From an uncultured Chloracidobacterium sp. (GTDB taxonomy: Bacteria; Acidobacteriota; Blastocatellia; Pyrinomonadales; Pyrinomonadaceae), in the NCBI GenBank assembly GCA_936914845.1, contig CAKZGE010000004.1, forward strand, positions 248,001-312,000: DNA of 64,000 bases. Reading direction: 5' to 3'. The translations under genes were made by a program, and so were the position numbers. This document shows positions 16,641 through 24,608 of the stretch, in pieces. Below the pieces are notes generated by a model, which searched no databases, had not been told where the DNA came from, and saw only the letters and a program-made list of their open reading frames with translations. Position 1 is the stretch's first letter. Each line of letters begins with the position of its first letter.

Positions 16641-16676
16641 ATATAAAAATATGATTGTAGATTTTTAAGTGGCGCG

Positions 16677-16796
16677 ATGACAACTTTCACGATCGTAAAA
16701 ACCGGAGCTGCCGAACGCGGTATCCGGATCGAGCCGGGGCAATACTATGAAAACCGCCGGGCGGCCACGGAAATTCTTCGCCGCAGTAACCGATGA
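16677..16796 (+). CDS. Possible 39-residue small protein
   Basis: An ATG at 16677 opens a 39-codon frame ending at TGA 16796. The product is basic and amphipathic, beginning MTTFTIVKTGAAERGIRIEP and ending with an Arg-rich helix-like stretch. Codon choice resembles neighbouring genes (ACC, GGT, CGC, ATC, GAG, CCG, GGC-rich). No strong ribosome-binding site is seen. The frame lies between divergent genes, and a hairpin with arms AAAAGGC (16805-16811) and GCCTTTT (16830-16836) follows it and could terminate transcription. I do not recognise a family. Confidence 0.45.
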   Translation: MTTFTIVKTGAAERGIRIEPGQYYENRRAATEILRRSNR

Positions 16797-16940
16797 CCCC
16801 GGGCAAAAGGCTATATAGGATGTGGTCCGGCCTTTTCGAATGAAGGTTATGCCCGGATCTTAGTTTAAACAGGTCGAATGGCTGACAAGTGTTGGCCGGT
16901 TATGGTATTTTTTGAGTTTATTCCGATCTTTTTCACAAAC

Positions 16941-18773
16941 ATGGAAGAACTAATAGAAACGGAAGAGGCCGGCGTGGTCGTGCCTCGCCAAGCTGATGCG
17001 AAACAGTCTTGGAGCCAATTTTTTGAAGGCGAAGAAGCGACCCGCTACGTTTATCTGATATTTGCGTTCATCGCGATCGCAATGGTGATGGGAACGCTGC
17101 AATTTCAGACACAGGCGATCTGCTGCGGCGATTGGGACGGCTATTACCACATCAAGACAAGCATGCTGATGTGGGAGAATTTTTCGCATGGAAAATGGCT
17201 GCCGAGTTTTGAATGGCTGCCGCTGACGGTTTTGAATCCGCAGCATTATAACGACCATCATTTTCTGTTTCATTTGGCGCAGATACCGTTTCTATGGTTC
17301 TTTGAACCGGTAATGGCCGCGAAAATAGCGGCGGTGGTCTTTTCGACCTTAGCAATATTCTCGGTCTATTGGCTGATACATCATTATCGGATAGGTTATC
17401 CGCTGATCTGGCTGGCCGGCATTCTGACGTGTGCCAATATGTTCTATTATCGTATGAACATGGCAAAGGCCCCGCCGCTGACGATAATCTTTACGGTCAT
17501 CGGTATCTACCTGCTGTTTGAAAGAAAGTACATTTGGCTGCTGCCGCTGATGTTCGCTTTTGTGTGGACATACAGTCTTTTTCCGCTATTGTGGATCGCG
17601 GCGATCATTTGGATGATCATTATTGCGTGGAACGAGCATCGATTCGAATGGAAACCGGTCGCCTATACCACGGCCGGCATGGTGCTCGGCAATGTGATCA
17701 ACCCATATTTTCCGGCAAATCTCTATCTTTTTTGGGAGCACCTTTATACCAAACTGAAGGTCGGATCGGATTTCGCTGTGGCGGTCGGCGGAGAATGGTA
17801 CCCCTATACCGGAATGGAGCTGCTGACGGATCTGCCGGTGGCGATGGGGGCGATGCTGGTCGGATATATACTTTTCGTGCCCCGCGGTTCGAAATTGCCG
17901 GAAAAAGCTGCATTCTTTCTGGCATTTACATCGATCCTGCTTGCCGCACAGATGCGTTCAAAACGATTTGGCGAATATTTTCCGCCGTTCGCAATACTTT
18001 TCGCGGCATTCAGCTGGCAGGCATTTGTGGATCGCGACAAAGTGGAGCTGCCGGACGATCTGCGTCTGGAATTGGAGCCGTTTCTTGATGCAAAGGCCGC
18101 ACCGCCGCCAAATGATCTTTGGAACCTATTCAAAAGGACTTGTGTTTGGGCTCTGGGTGCGGTGCTGGTGATCGCATTTTTCGTAAATATGGTCGGATTG
18201 CGGCGGATCGGGCTTGAATACGGCGGCCTGATCAGCACCATCAAGGGAAATGAAGCCAATGACCGGTACCGGCGTTCGATGGAATGGGCAACCGGCAAAG
18301 ATGAGAACGGCAACGATAATATTCCGGCCGGCGAATTGATCTTTAACACGAATTGGGACGATTTCCCGAAGCTATTCTTTTACAACACGCGTAACCGTTA
18401 TGTTTACGGGCTTGACCCGAACTATCTCTATTCGCAAAATCCGGAACTTTACCGGACCTTGCTGGATATAACCAGCGGCAAGATCGAAGAAGCCGGGCCG
18501 GTCATCCGCGAAAAATTCGGGTCTCGATATGTTTTTGTCGATGCCCGCGAAAATACCGATATGGTCGCAAAACTTCTCGAAAGCGGGTGGGCAGATATCG
18601 TCTATCAGGACGATGAAGCACAGATCCTGAAGATCCGCGATCAAAAAGGCGATGCCCCGGCCGATGCCGCAGACCAACCGGAAACGGACGAAGAAAAGAA
18701 GCAGCTCGACGAGGAAGAGCGAAACGACGCGGCGAATGCGGAAAAACCGCCGGACGAGGAAACGCTGCCGTAA
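16941..18773 (+). CDS. GT-C fold multi-pass membrane protein (glycosyltransferase-like)
   Basis: The 610-residue protein has about 10-12 transmembrane helices in its first 430 residues and a soluble C-terminal domain. The first periplasmic loop reads CCGDWDGYYHIKTSMLMW, resembling the acidic D-x-Y-Y/H motif at the active site of oligosaccharyltransferases and related GT-C enzymes that use polyprenyl-linked sugars. The soluble part (NTNWDDFPKLFFYNTRNRY, then FGSRYVFVDARENTDMVAKL) resembles domains seen in other lipid-sugar transferases. The last 45 residues are acidic and disordered. I chose the ATG at 16941; the frame is open to 16878 but adds a poor N terminus. Donor and acceptor are unknown. 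pabA follows 13 bases later. Confidence 0.65.
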   Translation: MEELIETEEAGVVVPRQADAKQSWSQFFEGEEATRYVYLIFAFIAIAMVMGTLQFQTQAICCGDWDGYYHIKTSMLMWENFSHGKWLPSFEWLPLTVLNPQHYNDHHFLFHLAQIPFLWFFEPVMAAKIAAVVFSTLAIFSVYWLIHHYRIGYPLIWLAGILTCANMFYYRMNMAKAPPLTIIFTVIGIYLLFERKYIWLLPLMFAFVWTYSLFPLLWIAAIIWMIIIAWNEHRFEWKPVAYTTAGMVLGNVINPYFPANLYLFWEHLYTKLKVGSDFAVAVGGEWYPYTGMELLTDLPVAMGAMLVGYILFVPRGSKLPEKAAFFLAFTSILLAAQMRSKRFGEYFPPFAILFAAFSWQAFVDRDKVELPDDLRLELEPFLDAKAAPPPNDLWNLFKRTCVWALGAVLVIAFFVNMVGLRRIGLEYGGLISTIKGNEANDRYRRSMEWATGKDENGNDNIPAGELIFNTNWDDFPKLFFYNTRNRYVYGLDPNYLYSQNPELYRTLLDITSGKIEEAGPVIREKFGSRYVFVDARENTDMVAKLLESGWADIVYQDDEAQILKIRDQKGDAPADAADQPETDEEKKQLDEEERNDAANAEKPPDEETLP

Positions 18774-18786
18774 TATATCAAAAACT

Positions 18787-19350
18787 ATGCTGGCGGTAAT
18801 CGATAATTACGATTCATTTACCTATAATCTTGTTCAATATTTGGGTGAGATCGGTGCGGAAATGAAGATCTTTCGCAATGACGAGATCACCGTTGAACAG
18901 CTCGCTTTGCTGCGGCCGCAGAAACTGTTGATCTCGCCGGGGCCGGGCGACCCTGATGATGCAGGAATAACACTGGAAACGATCGCCGCTTTTGCCGGCC
19001 GCATTCCGATTTTGGGTGTTTGTCTGGGACATCAGGCGATCGGGCAATTTTTCGGCGGAAAAGTTGTGCGGGCCCCGCAGCCGGTGCATGGAAAGCCGGT
19101 TGAGATAGTTCACGACGGGAAAGCACTGTTCGCCGGATTGCCGGAAAGGTTTCAAGCCGGAAGATATCATTCGCTGGTTGTCGAAAGGTCTTCGCTTCCC
19201 GAGATACTGGAAATATCTGCGGAATCGCCGGACGGATTGGTGATGGGTTTGCGGCACCGCGAACTCCCGATCGAGGGAGTTCAATTTCATCCGGAATCGA
19301 TCCTTACGGAACACGGAAGAAAAATGCTTTTCAATTTCTTGAACCTATAA
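18787..19350 (+). CDS. pabA: Glutamine amidotransferase subunit of anthranilate/aminodeoxychorismate synthase
   Basis: The 187-residue class I glutamine amidotransferase supplies ammonia to TrpE or PabB. The nucleophile Cys lies in PILGVCLGHQAIGQ near residue 80, and the catalytic His and Glu in VQFHPESILTEHG near 170. It opens with the family signature LAVIDNYDSFTYNLVQYLGE. TrpG and PabA cannot be told apart by sequence alone, and many bacteria use one protein for both roles. No synthase subunit is in the window. lpxK begins seven bases downstream, so they are co-transcribed. Confidence 0.93.
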   Translation: MLAVIDNYDSFTYNLVQYLGEIGAEMKIFRNDEITVEQLALLRPQKLLISPGPGDPDDAGITLETIAAFAGRIPILGVCLGHQAIGQFFGGKVVRAPQPVHGKPVEIVHDGKALFAGLPERFQAGRYHSLVVERSSLPEILEISAESPDGLVMGLRHRELPIEGVQFHPESILTEHGRKMLFNFLNL

Positions 19351-19356
19351 AGCTTG

Positions 19357-20364
19357 ATGATCCTTTTTCCCTTCGCAAAAATACTGCAAGCTGCTACGGC
19401 TTTCCGCAATCTGCTTTACGACCGCAATCTCTTCAAAAAACATAGTTTAGGGGCATACACAGTTTCGGTAGGGAATATAACGGCCGGCGGGACCGGGAAA
19501 ACACCGCTCGTAGAATATATCGCGGGTCTATTGGCCGCAGAAGGCGAGAAAGTTGCGATCTTGACACGCGGGTATGGGCGCCGTGAAAAAGGACGGATCG
19601 TGGTTTCAGACGGGCAGGAGGTCATGGCAAATGCCGAGACCGGCGGCGACGAACCGCTTGAACTGGCTCGTAAATTGATCGGGCGGGCCGTGGTCATCGC
19701 AGATCCGGATCGCGTTGGTGCCGCAAAATTCGCCATTGATCGATTCGGTATCACCGCATTTGTGTTGGACGATGGGTTCCAGCATCGCAGAGCTGAACGG
19801 GATATTGATGTCGTATGTATCGATGCGACAGACCCTTTCGGCGGCGGAGACCTGCTTCCGGCCGGACGGCTTCGCGAATCGTTGAACGGCCTTAAAAGAG
19901 CTAATGCTATTGTGATCACCCGCTGCGACCTGGTCGAAGATGTTTCGCGGATCAAAGAAGAATTGACGCCTTGGCTGCAAAACGGTGTGCCGATCTTTAC
20001 GGCGGGACTGCTCCTTTTGGGGTATGTCAGGGCCGGCAGCGAAGCGGAACCGGGACCGCTTCCTTCAAGGCCCGCATTTCTATTTTCGGCGATCGGGAAT
20101 CCGCAAAGTTTCGAGATTCAGCAGCGGCGGGCCGGTGTGGATGTTCGCGGAGCAAAAGCTTTTCGCGATCACCATTACTACACTCAGGACGACCTCGCCC
20201 GGATCGAACAAATGGCCCGGGCGGCCGGGGCAGAGATCTTGGTGACGACCGCAAAGGATGCTGTGAAATTGGCTGATCTGCAGATCGCAACTCCGCTATT
20301 TGTCGCACTCACGGAACTTGAGGTCACGGCCGCCGCACGCTTTGCCGAACTAATCAAGCGGTAG
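19357..20364 (+). CDS. lpxK: Tetraacyldisaccharide 4'-kinase
   Basis: The 335-residue inner-membrane-associated kinase phosphorylates the 4' position of the lipid A disaccharide precursor. The Walker A loop is VGNITAGGTGKTPLVEYIAG near residue 45, and the family motif VLDDGFQHRRAERDIDVVCID follows near 140. The DPFGGGDLLPAGRLRE segment is also typical. Its presence, with lpxI at 34426, shows that the organism makes lipid A. The ATG at 19357 was chosen over a TTG at 19354. The 3' end overlaps the end of the convergent AI-2E family gene by 11 bases. Confidence 0.95.
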   Translation: MILFPFAKILQAATAFRNLLYDRNLFKKHSLGAYTVSVGNITAGGTGKTPLVEYIAGLLAAEGEKVAILTRGYGRREKGRIVVSDGQEVMANAETGGDEPLELARKLIGRAVVIADPDRVGAAKFAIDRFGITAFVLDDGFQHRRAERDIDVVCIDATDPFGGGDLLPAGRLRESLNGLKRANAIVITRCDLVEDVSRIKEELTPWLQNGVPIFTAGLLLLGYVRAGSEAEPGPLPSRPAFLFSAIGNPQSFEIQQRRAGVDVRGAKAFRDHHYYTQDDLARIEQMARAAGAEILVTTAKDAVKLADLQIATPLFVALTELEVTAAARFAELIKR

Positions 20365-21565
20365 CCGGCGGTTCGGCCGCACGGTTCTCGGTGTCTAAAA
20401 TGTCCGCTACGATGCCTCGGTTTCCTCTGTGTTCGACAATATTTCGATAGACCACCGTAAGAATGGCGACGATGGGTATTGAAAGAAAAACTCCGGGAAT
20501 GCCTGCGACCTGTTCCCCGGCCAAAACTGAAAGGATAATGACGACCGGATGCAGATGAATGCCGCCGCGGACAATGCGGGGATAGGTTATATAATCATGC
20601 ACCAACCGAAGAACCACTAGAAATACGAAAACGTACAAAGCTTTCCATGGATCATCGGAGAAGGCTGCGGTTGAAATGGCAATAATGCCCAGAGTTGCGG
20701 GGCCAAGCAGCGGAACAAACTCAAAGACACCGGCTAAAATTCCAAGCAAAAGGGCATATTTCAGACCGACGGCATAAAACCCGAGAGTGCAGACGACGCC
20801 GATCAAAACGCACGAGATCAACTGGGCCCGGGCATATGAAGCGAGCGTGGAATTGACGTCCCGCATGATCAGGTCGGCCCGCACACGATAAGGCCCGGCC
20901 GGAAACATACGCAAAATAGCCAGCCTGAGTAGATTTACATCCTTTAAGAAAAAGAACGCTAGGATCGGTATCAACACAAGCCCCGGCAAATAGAGAAAGG
21001 TCGTCCAAATAAAATTGCCGAAACCGGCGGTAATGCGTTCTCCGATCAAGATGGCTTGTTCATTGACCTTTGCCTGGACATCTTCCGGGATACGAAGTCT
21101 GTCAAATCTGCGGTTGAGATCATTGAAACTGGTTCGCACGGAAGTGGCGTATGCCGGAAAATTTGCACCAAATTCTTTGCCCTGTTCAACCACCCGCGGG
21201 GCAAGGCTGGAGACGCCAATGCCGATCACCGAAAACACCAGAATATAAGCGATCAAGATTGCGAGAGCCCGAGGCATTAGCTTTTCCAGGCCATTTGCTT
21301 TGAAAGGATGCCGAATAAGACGAACCAGCGGTGAAAGCAAATATGCAAAAAAGACCGATATCATCAACAGGAAAAACAAATAGCTGAGTGCTCCGATGAT
21401 ATTTGCAAGATATCCTGAAATGAAGATCAGGATAAGAGCCACCACCACAACCCGGACTATCGAAGCGAGCGAAGGCGACGAAGGGTCAAGGAAGACGGTA
21501 TATGCCGGACGACGTGTTGTCGGCTCCGACGGCAATTCAGCGGGGTTCTTTTCTTGATCTTGCAT
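20354..21565 (-). CDS. AI-2E family (PerM/YhhT-like) transporter
   Basis: The 403-residue inner-membrane protein matches the AI-2E/PerM permease family, with a cluster of N-terminal helices (VVVVALILIFISGYLANIIG), a periplasmic helical region about 120-200, and C-terminal helices including the family motif FVPLLGPATLGIIAIS and YITYPRIVRGGIHLHPVVII. Substrates for most members are unproven. The ATG at 21565 lies just after the stop of the upstream lipoprotein gene; an in-frame ATG at 21598 would overlap it. Both termini are hydrophilic. Confidence 0.85.
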   Translation of the reverse strand: MQDQEKNPAELPSEPTTRRPAYTVFLDPSSPSLASIVRVVVVALILIFISGYLANIIGALSYLFFLLMISVFFAYLLSPLVRLIRHPFKANGLEKLMPRALAILIAYILVFSVIGIGVSSLAPRVVEQGKEFGANFPAYATSVRTSFNDLNRRFDRLRIPEDVQAKVNEQAILIGERITAGFGNFIWTTFLYLPGLVLIPILAFFFLKDVNLLRLAILRMFPAGPYRVRADLIMRDVNSTLASYARAQLISCVLIGVVCTLGFYAVGLKYALLLGILAGVFEFVPLLGPATLGIIAISTAAFSDDPWKALYVFVFLVVLRLVHDYITYPRIVRGGIHLHPVVIILSVLAGEQVAGIPGVFLSIPIVAILTVVYRNIVEHRGNRGIVADILDTENRAAEPPATA

Positions 21566-21569
21566 ATTT

Positions 21570-22001
21570 TCATTGCTTGGCCGGTGTCGCCGCGGCATTT
21601 ATCTCGATCTCCGATTTTGAAAGGTCTTTAACTTCAAAACGCTCGGAAAGGGGTGTGAATAATTCCGGCGGGATCTTGTAGTTTGTGCCGATGATTATCG
21701 CTTTGCCATTCTCAGAAAGCTTTTTGCGATTGGTTTCCGGCGGCATATGCTCGTTAACAAAACGCTTATCTTCGGCGTCCATAGGCAGATGATCTTTTCG
21801 CCGAAATATGAATATGTAATTAAAATCAGCCGTTTGCATACGGGCTATGTCCGTTTCAAGCGATTCGGCAGGTTCCGGCGAAGACGAGGTATTCGCAGTG
21901 CGCAGCTGCTCTTCTTTCACCGAATTCATGATCCGGCGATTCGGCTCGCATCCCGTCGCGGCGAAGGTCAAAAATAGCAATATCACGCAAAAAGATCTCA
22001 T
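21570..22001 (-). CDS. Small lipoprotein of unknown function
   Basis: The 143-residue product has a type II signal peptide (VILLFLTFAATGC), so the Cys at about residue 18 should be lipidated. The mature part has no family I recognise. It includes FNYIFIFRRKDHLPMDAEDK and an acidic/basic helix-rich remainder, with a segment AIIIGTNYKIPPEL that looks like a strand-turn pattern. A -10 box TATAAA stands about five bases before the ATG with no ribosome-binding site, so the message may be leaderless. It is immediately upstream of the AI-2E family gene. Confidence 0.7.
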   Translation of the reverse strand: MRSFCVILLFLTFAATGCEPNRRIMNSVKEEQLRTANTSSSPEPAESLETDIARMQTADFNYIFIFRRKDHLPMDAEDKRFVNEHMPPETNRKKLSENGKAIIIGTNYKIPPELFTPLSERFEVKDLSKSEIEINAAATPAKQ

Positions 22002-22133
22002 TTTGATTTATAATGCAATAGCCTTCGTCAATTAGCAATAAAAAGCCATCGGAAGGCATTGAATGAACGCAAAAATCGCTTCGTTCATCCGTTCTAATAT
22101 GATCTCTTTTTTTATTACCCGGAGGCCTTTCTG

Positions 22134-23846
22134 ATGTTGAAACGATCTCTTTTGCGATTGCCGGTCTTTTTCGCACTTATTGCCGGAATCTCTAGCGCAC
22201 AGACCGCAAGCCCGACACCTTCTCCCACGCCCAGCGAGGCTGAAATTGAACTGAAAAAGAATGCGATCTCTTTTTTGAATGAGACGCGCGGCCAACTTGG
22301 AAGCTTGCGGACACTTGAAAACCGCCTCGGCTTTTCGGCGGAATTGGCAAACCTGACGTGGTTCATTGATGAAACCGAGGCAAAGAACGCTTACAAGGTT
22401 CTTTTTGCGGATTTCGGCGACCTGATCTCACGTTACAATTCGCAGGCCGCACAGTTTTCGGCGCAGATCCAGCCGAATAGTTTGATCGACGCGGGCGAAG
22501 AAAAGGTCAAATTCTCCCGCCGCTTTCAGATCGCGATGCAGATGCGGCAAGAAATAGCGATGTCGGTTGCCGAGCATGACCCGGAAATGGCCCTGGATTT
22601 CTTCAGCTCTTCGCTGGCTTCGATCTCGGATCCGGAATTGAGAAAGACCGTTGAAAGCGGAGACAGCTTTTTTGAAGGACGATTGCTAACGGCGATCGCA
22701 GCGAAGGATCCTGACAAGGCCGCAACCTACGGAATACGCTCCGTTCGCTCAGGTGTCAATTACCAGCATCTTCAGCTTCTAAAGACCCTTCACGCCAAAA
22801 AGCCGGAGCGGGCCGCGGAGCTTGCGGCGGCAATGCTGTCCGCGATCAAGAATGAAAAGACCAAAGATCAAAATTGGATCATCTACGGGCTGTTGGAATT
22901 CGGCGGCTCGACGCTTGAGGCATCGGCCAAGCAGGGCGGGAAGCCGGCGATCTTGAACCGGTCAGAGCTTCGAGACTTGGCCGAGATCTTGGCAAAGGCG
23001 ATCCTTGAAGAGGAATATCCATCGGGTATCGGTTACGTGGACGAGATCAATAAATATGCGCCCGCTCGTGCAGCCCAGATCCGTACCAAATTTCGTTTGG
23101 ATCCAGGCTCCGGCGCCAATTCCGCACCGTCGCGGCGTAGCGATTCGGCGGTGAATGCAAGCTCGAATAGTGCTCCGATTGCTGCAGAGGCCCCTGAAGT
23201 CGGGGCCGAGACCGTTCGGAGCAATTACGAAAAATTGGCAAAGGGCGGACTTTCGAAAGAACAGCGCGACCGCGTTGTCGAAGAATCGCGACGAATAATG
23301 ATGCAGGAAAGCAATCGCGAGAAAAAGATCCTTGGCATCAGTGCGCTGGCGGCGATGGTCGCGAAATCGGGCGACAAGGAATTGGCCGCAAGCCTGATGC
23401 GTGATGCTGAAACATTCGTTGATCGCCAACCCGTTAATTATCAAGATTATCTCCACGTATGGATATTGGCGGGCGGATATGCCCAGAGCGAGCCCGAAAA
23501 AGCATTTCCTTTGATCGAAGATTCTATTATGCGGCTGAATGATACTATCAGTGCGTTTATAAAGGTGGGAGAATTCATCGATCGGACAAATGAAATGATA
23601 ATTGACGGAGAAGTTCAGGTTGGAGCTTTCGGAGGCTCGATGGTTCGCGGATTTGATCGAACATTGTCGGGGGCAAATGAAACGCTCAGACAATTGGCAA
23701 AGGCCGATTTTGACCGAACCAGACAATTGCCGGACCGCTTTGACCGGCCCGAGATCCGAATGCTTGCCCGCATGTTGGTCATACGGGCAATGTTCGACGT
23801 AAAACAAGAAGGAGCCGAGGCCGATCCGGAAAAGGATCAGTATTAG
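22134..23846 (+). CDS. Secreted helical-repeat protein of unknown function
   Basis: The 570-residue product has a signal peptide (LLRLPVFFALIAGISSAQ) and then a Thr/Ser/Pro linker (TASPTPSPTPS). The remainder is almost entirely alpha-helical with Ala, Glu, Lys and Leu in patterns suggesting a TPR/HEAT-like superhelix, for example AAKDPDKAATYGIRSVRSGV and AKSGDKELAASLMRDAETFV. A Ser/Ala-rich spacer at about 325-360 divides two helical blocks. A good GGAGG ribosome-binding site precedes the ATG. I do not recognise a named family. coaX follows nine bases later. Confidence 0.7.
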   Translation: MLKRSLLRLPVFFALIAGISSAQTASPTPSPTPSEAEIELKKNAISFLNETRGQLGSLRTLENRLGFSAELANLTWFIDETEAKNAYKVLFADFGDLISRYNSQAAQFSAQIQPNSLIDAGEEKVKFSRRFQIAMQMRQEIAMSVAEHDPEMALDFFSSSLASISDPELRKTVESGDSFFEGRLLTAIAAKDPDKAATYGIRSVRSGVNYQHLQLLKTLHAKKPERAAELAAAMLSAIKNEKTKDQNWIIYGLLEFGGSTLEASAKQGGKPAILNRSELRDLAEILAKAILEEEYPSGIGYVDEINKYAPARAAQIRTKFRLDPGSGANSAPSRRSDSAVNASSNSAPIAAEAPEVGAETVRSNYEKLAKGGLSKEQRDRVVEESRRIMMQESNREKKILGISALAAMVAKSGDKELAASLMRDAETFVDRQPVNYQDYLHVWILAGGYAQSEPEKAFPLIEDSIMRLNDTISAFIKVGEFIDRTNEMIIDGEVQVGAFGGSMVRGFDRTLSGANETLRQLAKADFDRTRQLPDRFDRPEIRMLARMLVIRAMFDVKQEGAEADPEKDQY

Positions 23847-23855
23847 TATTGAACG

Positions 23856-24608
23856 ATGCTTCTAGCGATCGACAGCGGCAATTCACGCGTTAAATTCGGC
23901 ATCTTTGATGGATCGGATCTGATCGAACGATCCGCGGCAGATACCGGATGGGATGTTGAAACATTTCAAATCGGCCAAGTTTTCGGTGAAACTATCGCGA
24001 GCCGGATATCACGGATCGTTGTTTGCACTGTGGTGCCCCATTTTGACGCCGCTTTCCTGACAATGGCGGAGAAATTGAATGTGCCGATATCCTTTGCAGG
24101 CCCCGAAAGCGATCTTGGTATTTCGATCAAATACGATCCTCCTCAAAGTTTAGGCGTTGACCGGATGATGGCGGCGTCCGCTGCATTCAGGCTTTTCGGC
24201 GGACCGTGTATCGTTTGTTCTTTTGGCACGGCAACAACGATCGATGCTGTGGACGCGGATGGTGTTTTTCGGGGCGGCTCGATCGCTCCCGGTTTGCGGA
24301 TGATGACCGAGGCATTGGGCCGCGGAACAGCAAAATTACCGATCGTCGAGATCCATCCCCCCGCAAACGTCATTGGGGATTCAACGGTCGAAGCGATCCG
24401 CTCGGGCGTTTTCTACGGCCATATCGGGATAGTGGAAGGCATCATTTCAAGGATAAAGACGGTGCTTGAAATGGATGCCATGGTCGTTGCAACGGGCGGT
24501 TTCGCCGGCATTACGTCAAAGCATACGGACATTTTAGACGTCGTGGACGAAGCCTTGGTATTAAAAGGGCTGGCAATGCTCGGGTCCTTCGGCGAAGATC
24601 AGTTTTGA
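23856..24608 (+). CDS. coaX: Type III pantothenate kinase
   Basis: The 250-residue enzyme makes the first committed step of CoA synthesis, phosphorylating pantothenate. It is the ASKHA-fold type III enzyme: the phosphate-binding DSGNSRVKFGIFDG at the N terminus, the pantothenate-binding GVDRMMAASAAFRLF near 105, and the second phosphate motif CSFGTATTIDAVDADGVFRG with PGLRMMTEALGRGTAKLP near 125-165. The ATG at 23856 follows the previous gene closely. Its end overlaps the end of the convergent glucoamylase-like gene by 10 bases. Confidence 0.95.
   Translation: MLLAIDSGNSRVKFGIFDGSDLIERSAADTGWDVETFQIGQVFGETIASRISRIVVCTVVPHFDAAFLTMAEKLNVPISFAGPESDLGISIKYDPPQSLGVDRMMAASAAFRLFGGPCIVCSFGTATTIDAVDADGVFRGGSIAPGLRMMTEALGRGTAKLPIVEIHPPANVIGDSTVEAIRSGVFYGHIGIVEGIISRIKTVLEMDAMVVATGGFAGITSKHTDILDVVDEALVLKGLAMLGSFGEDQF

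Noticed and set aside
22962..23807. A 281-codon minus-strand frame opposite the secreted helical protein
   Set aside because: The plus-strand gene has a signal peptide, a ribosome-binding site and steady helical pattern; the antisense product is Cys/His-rich and irregular.
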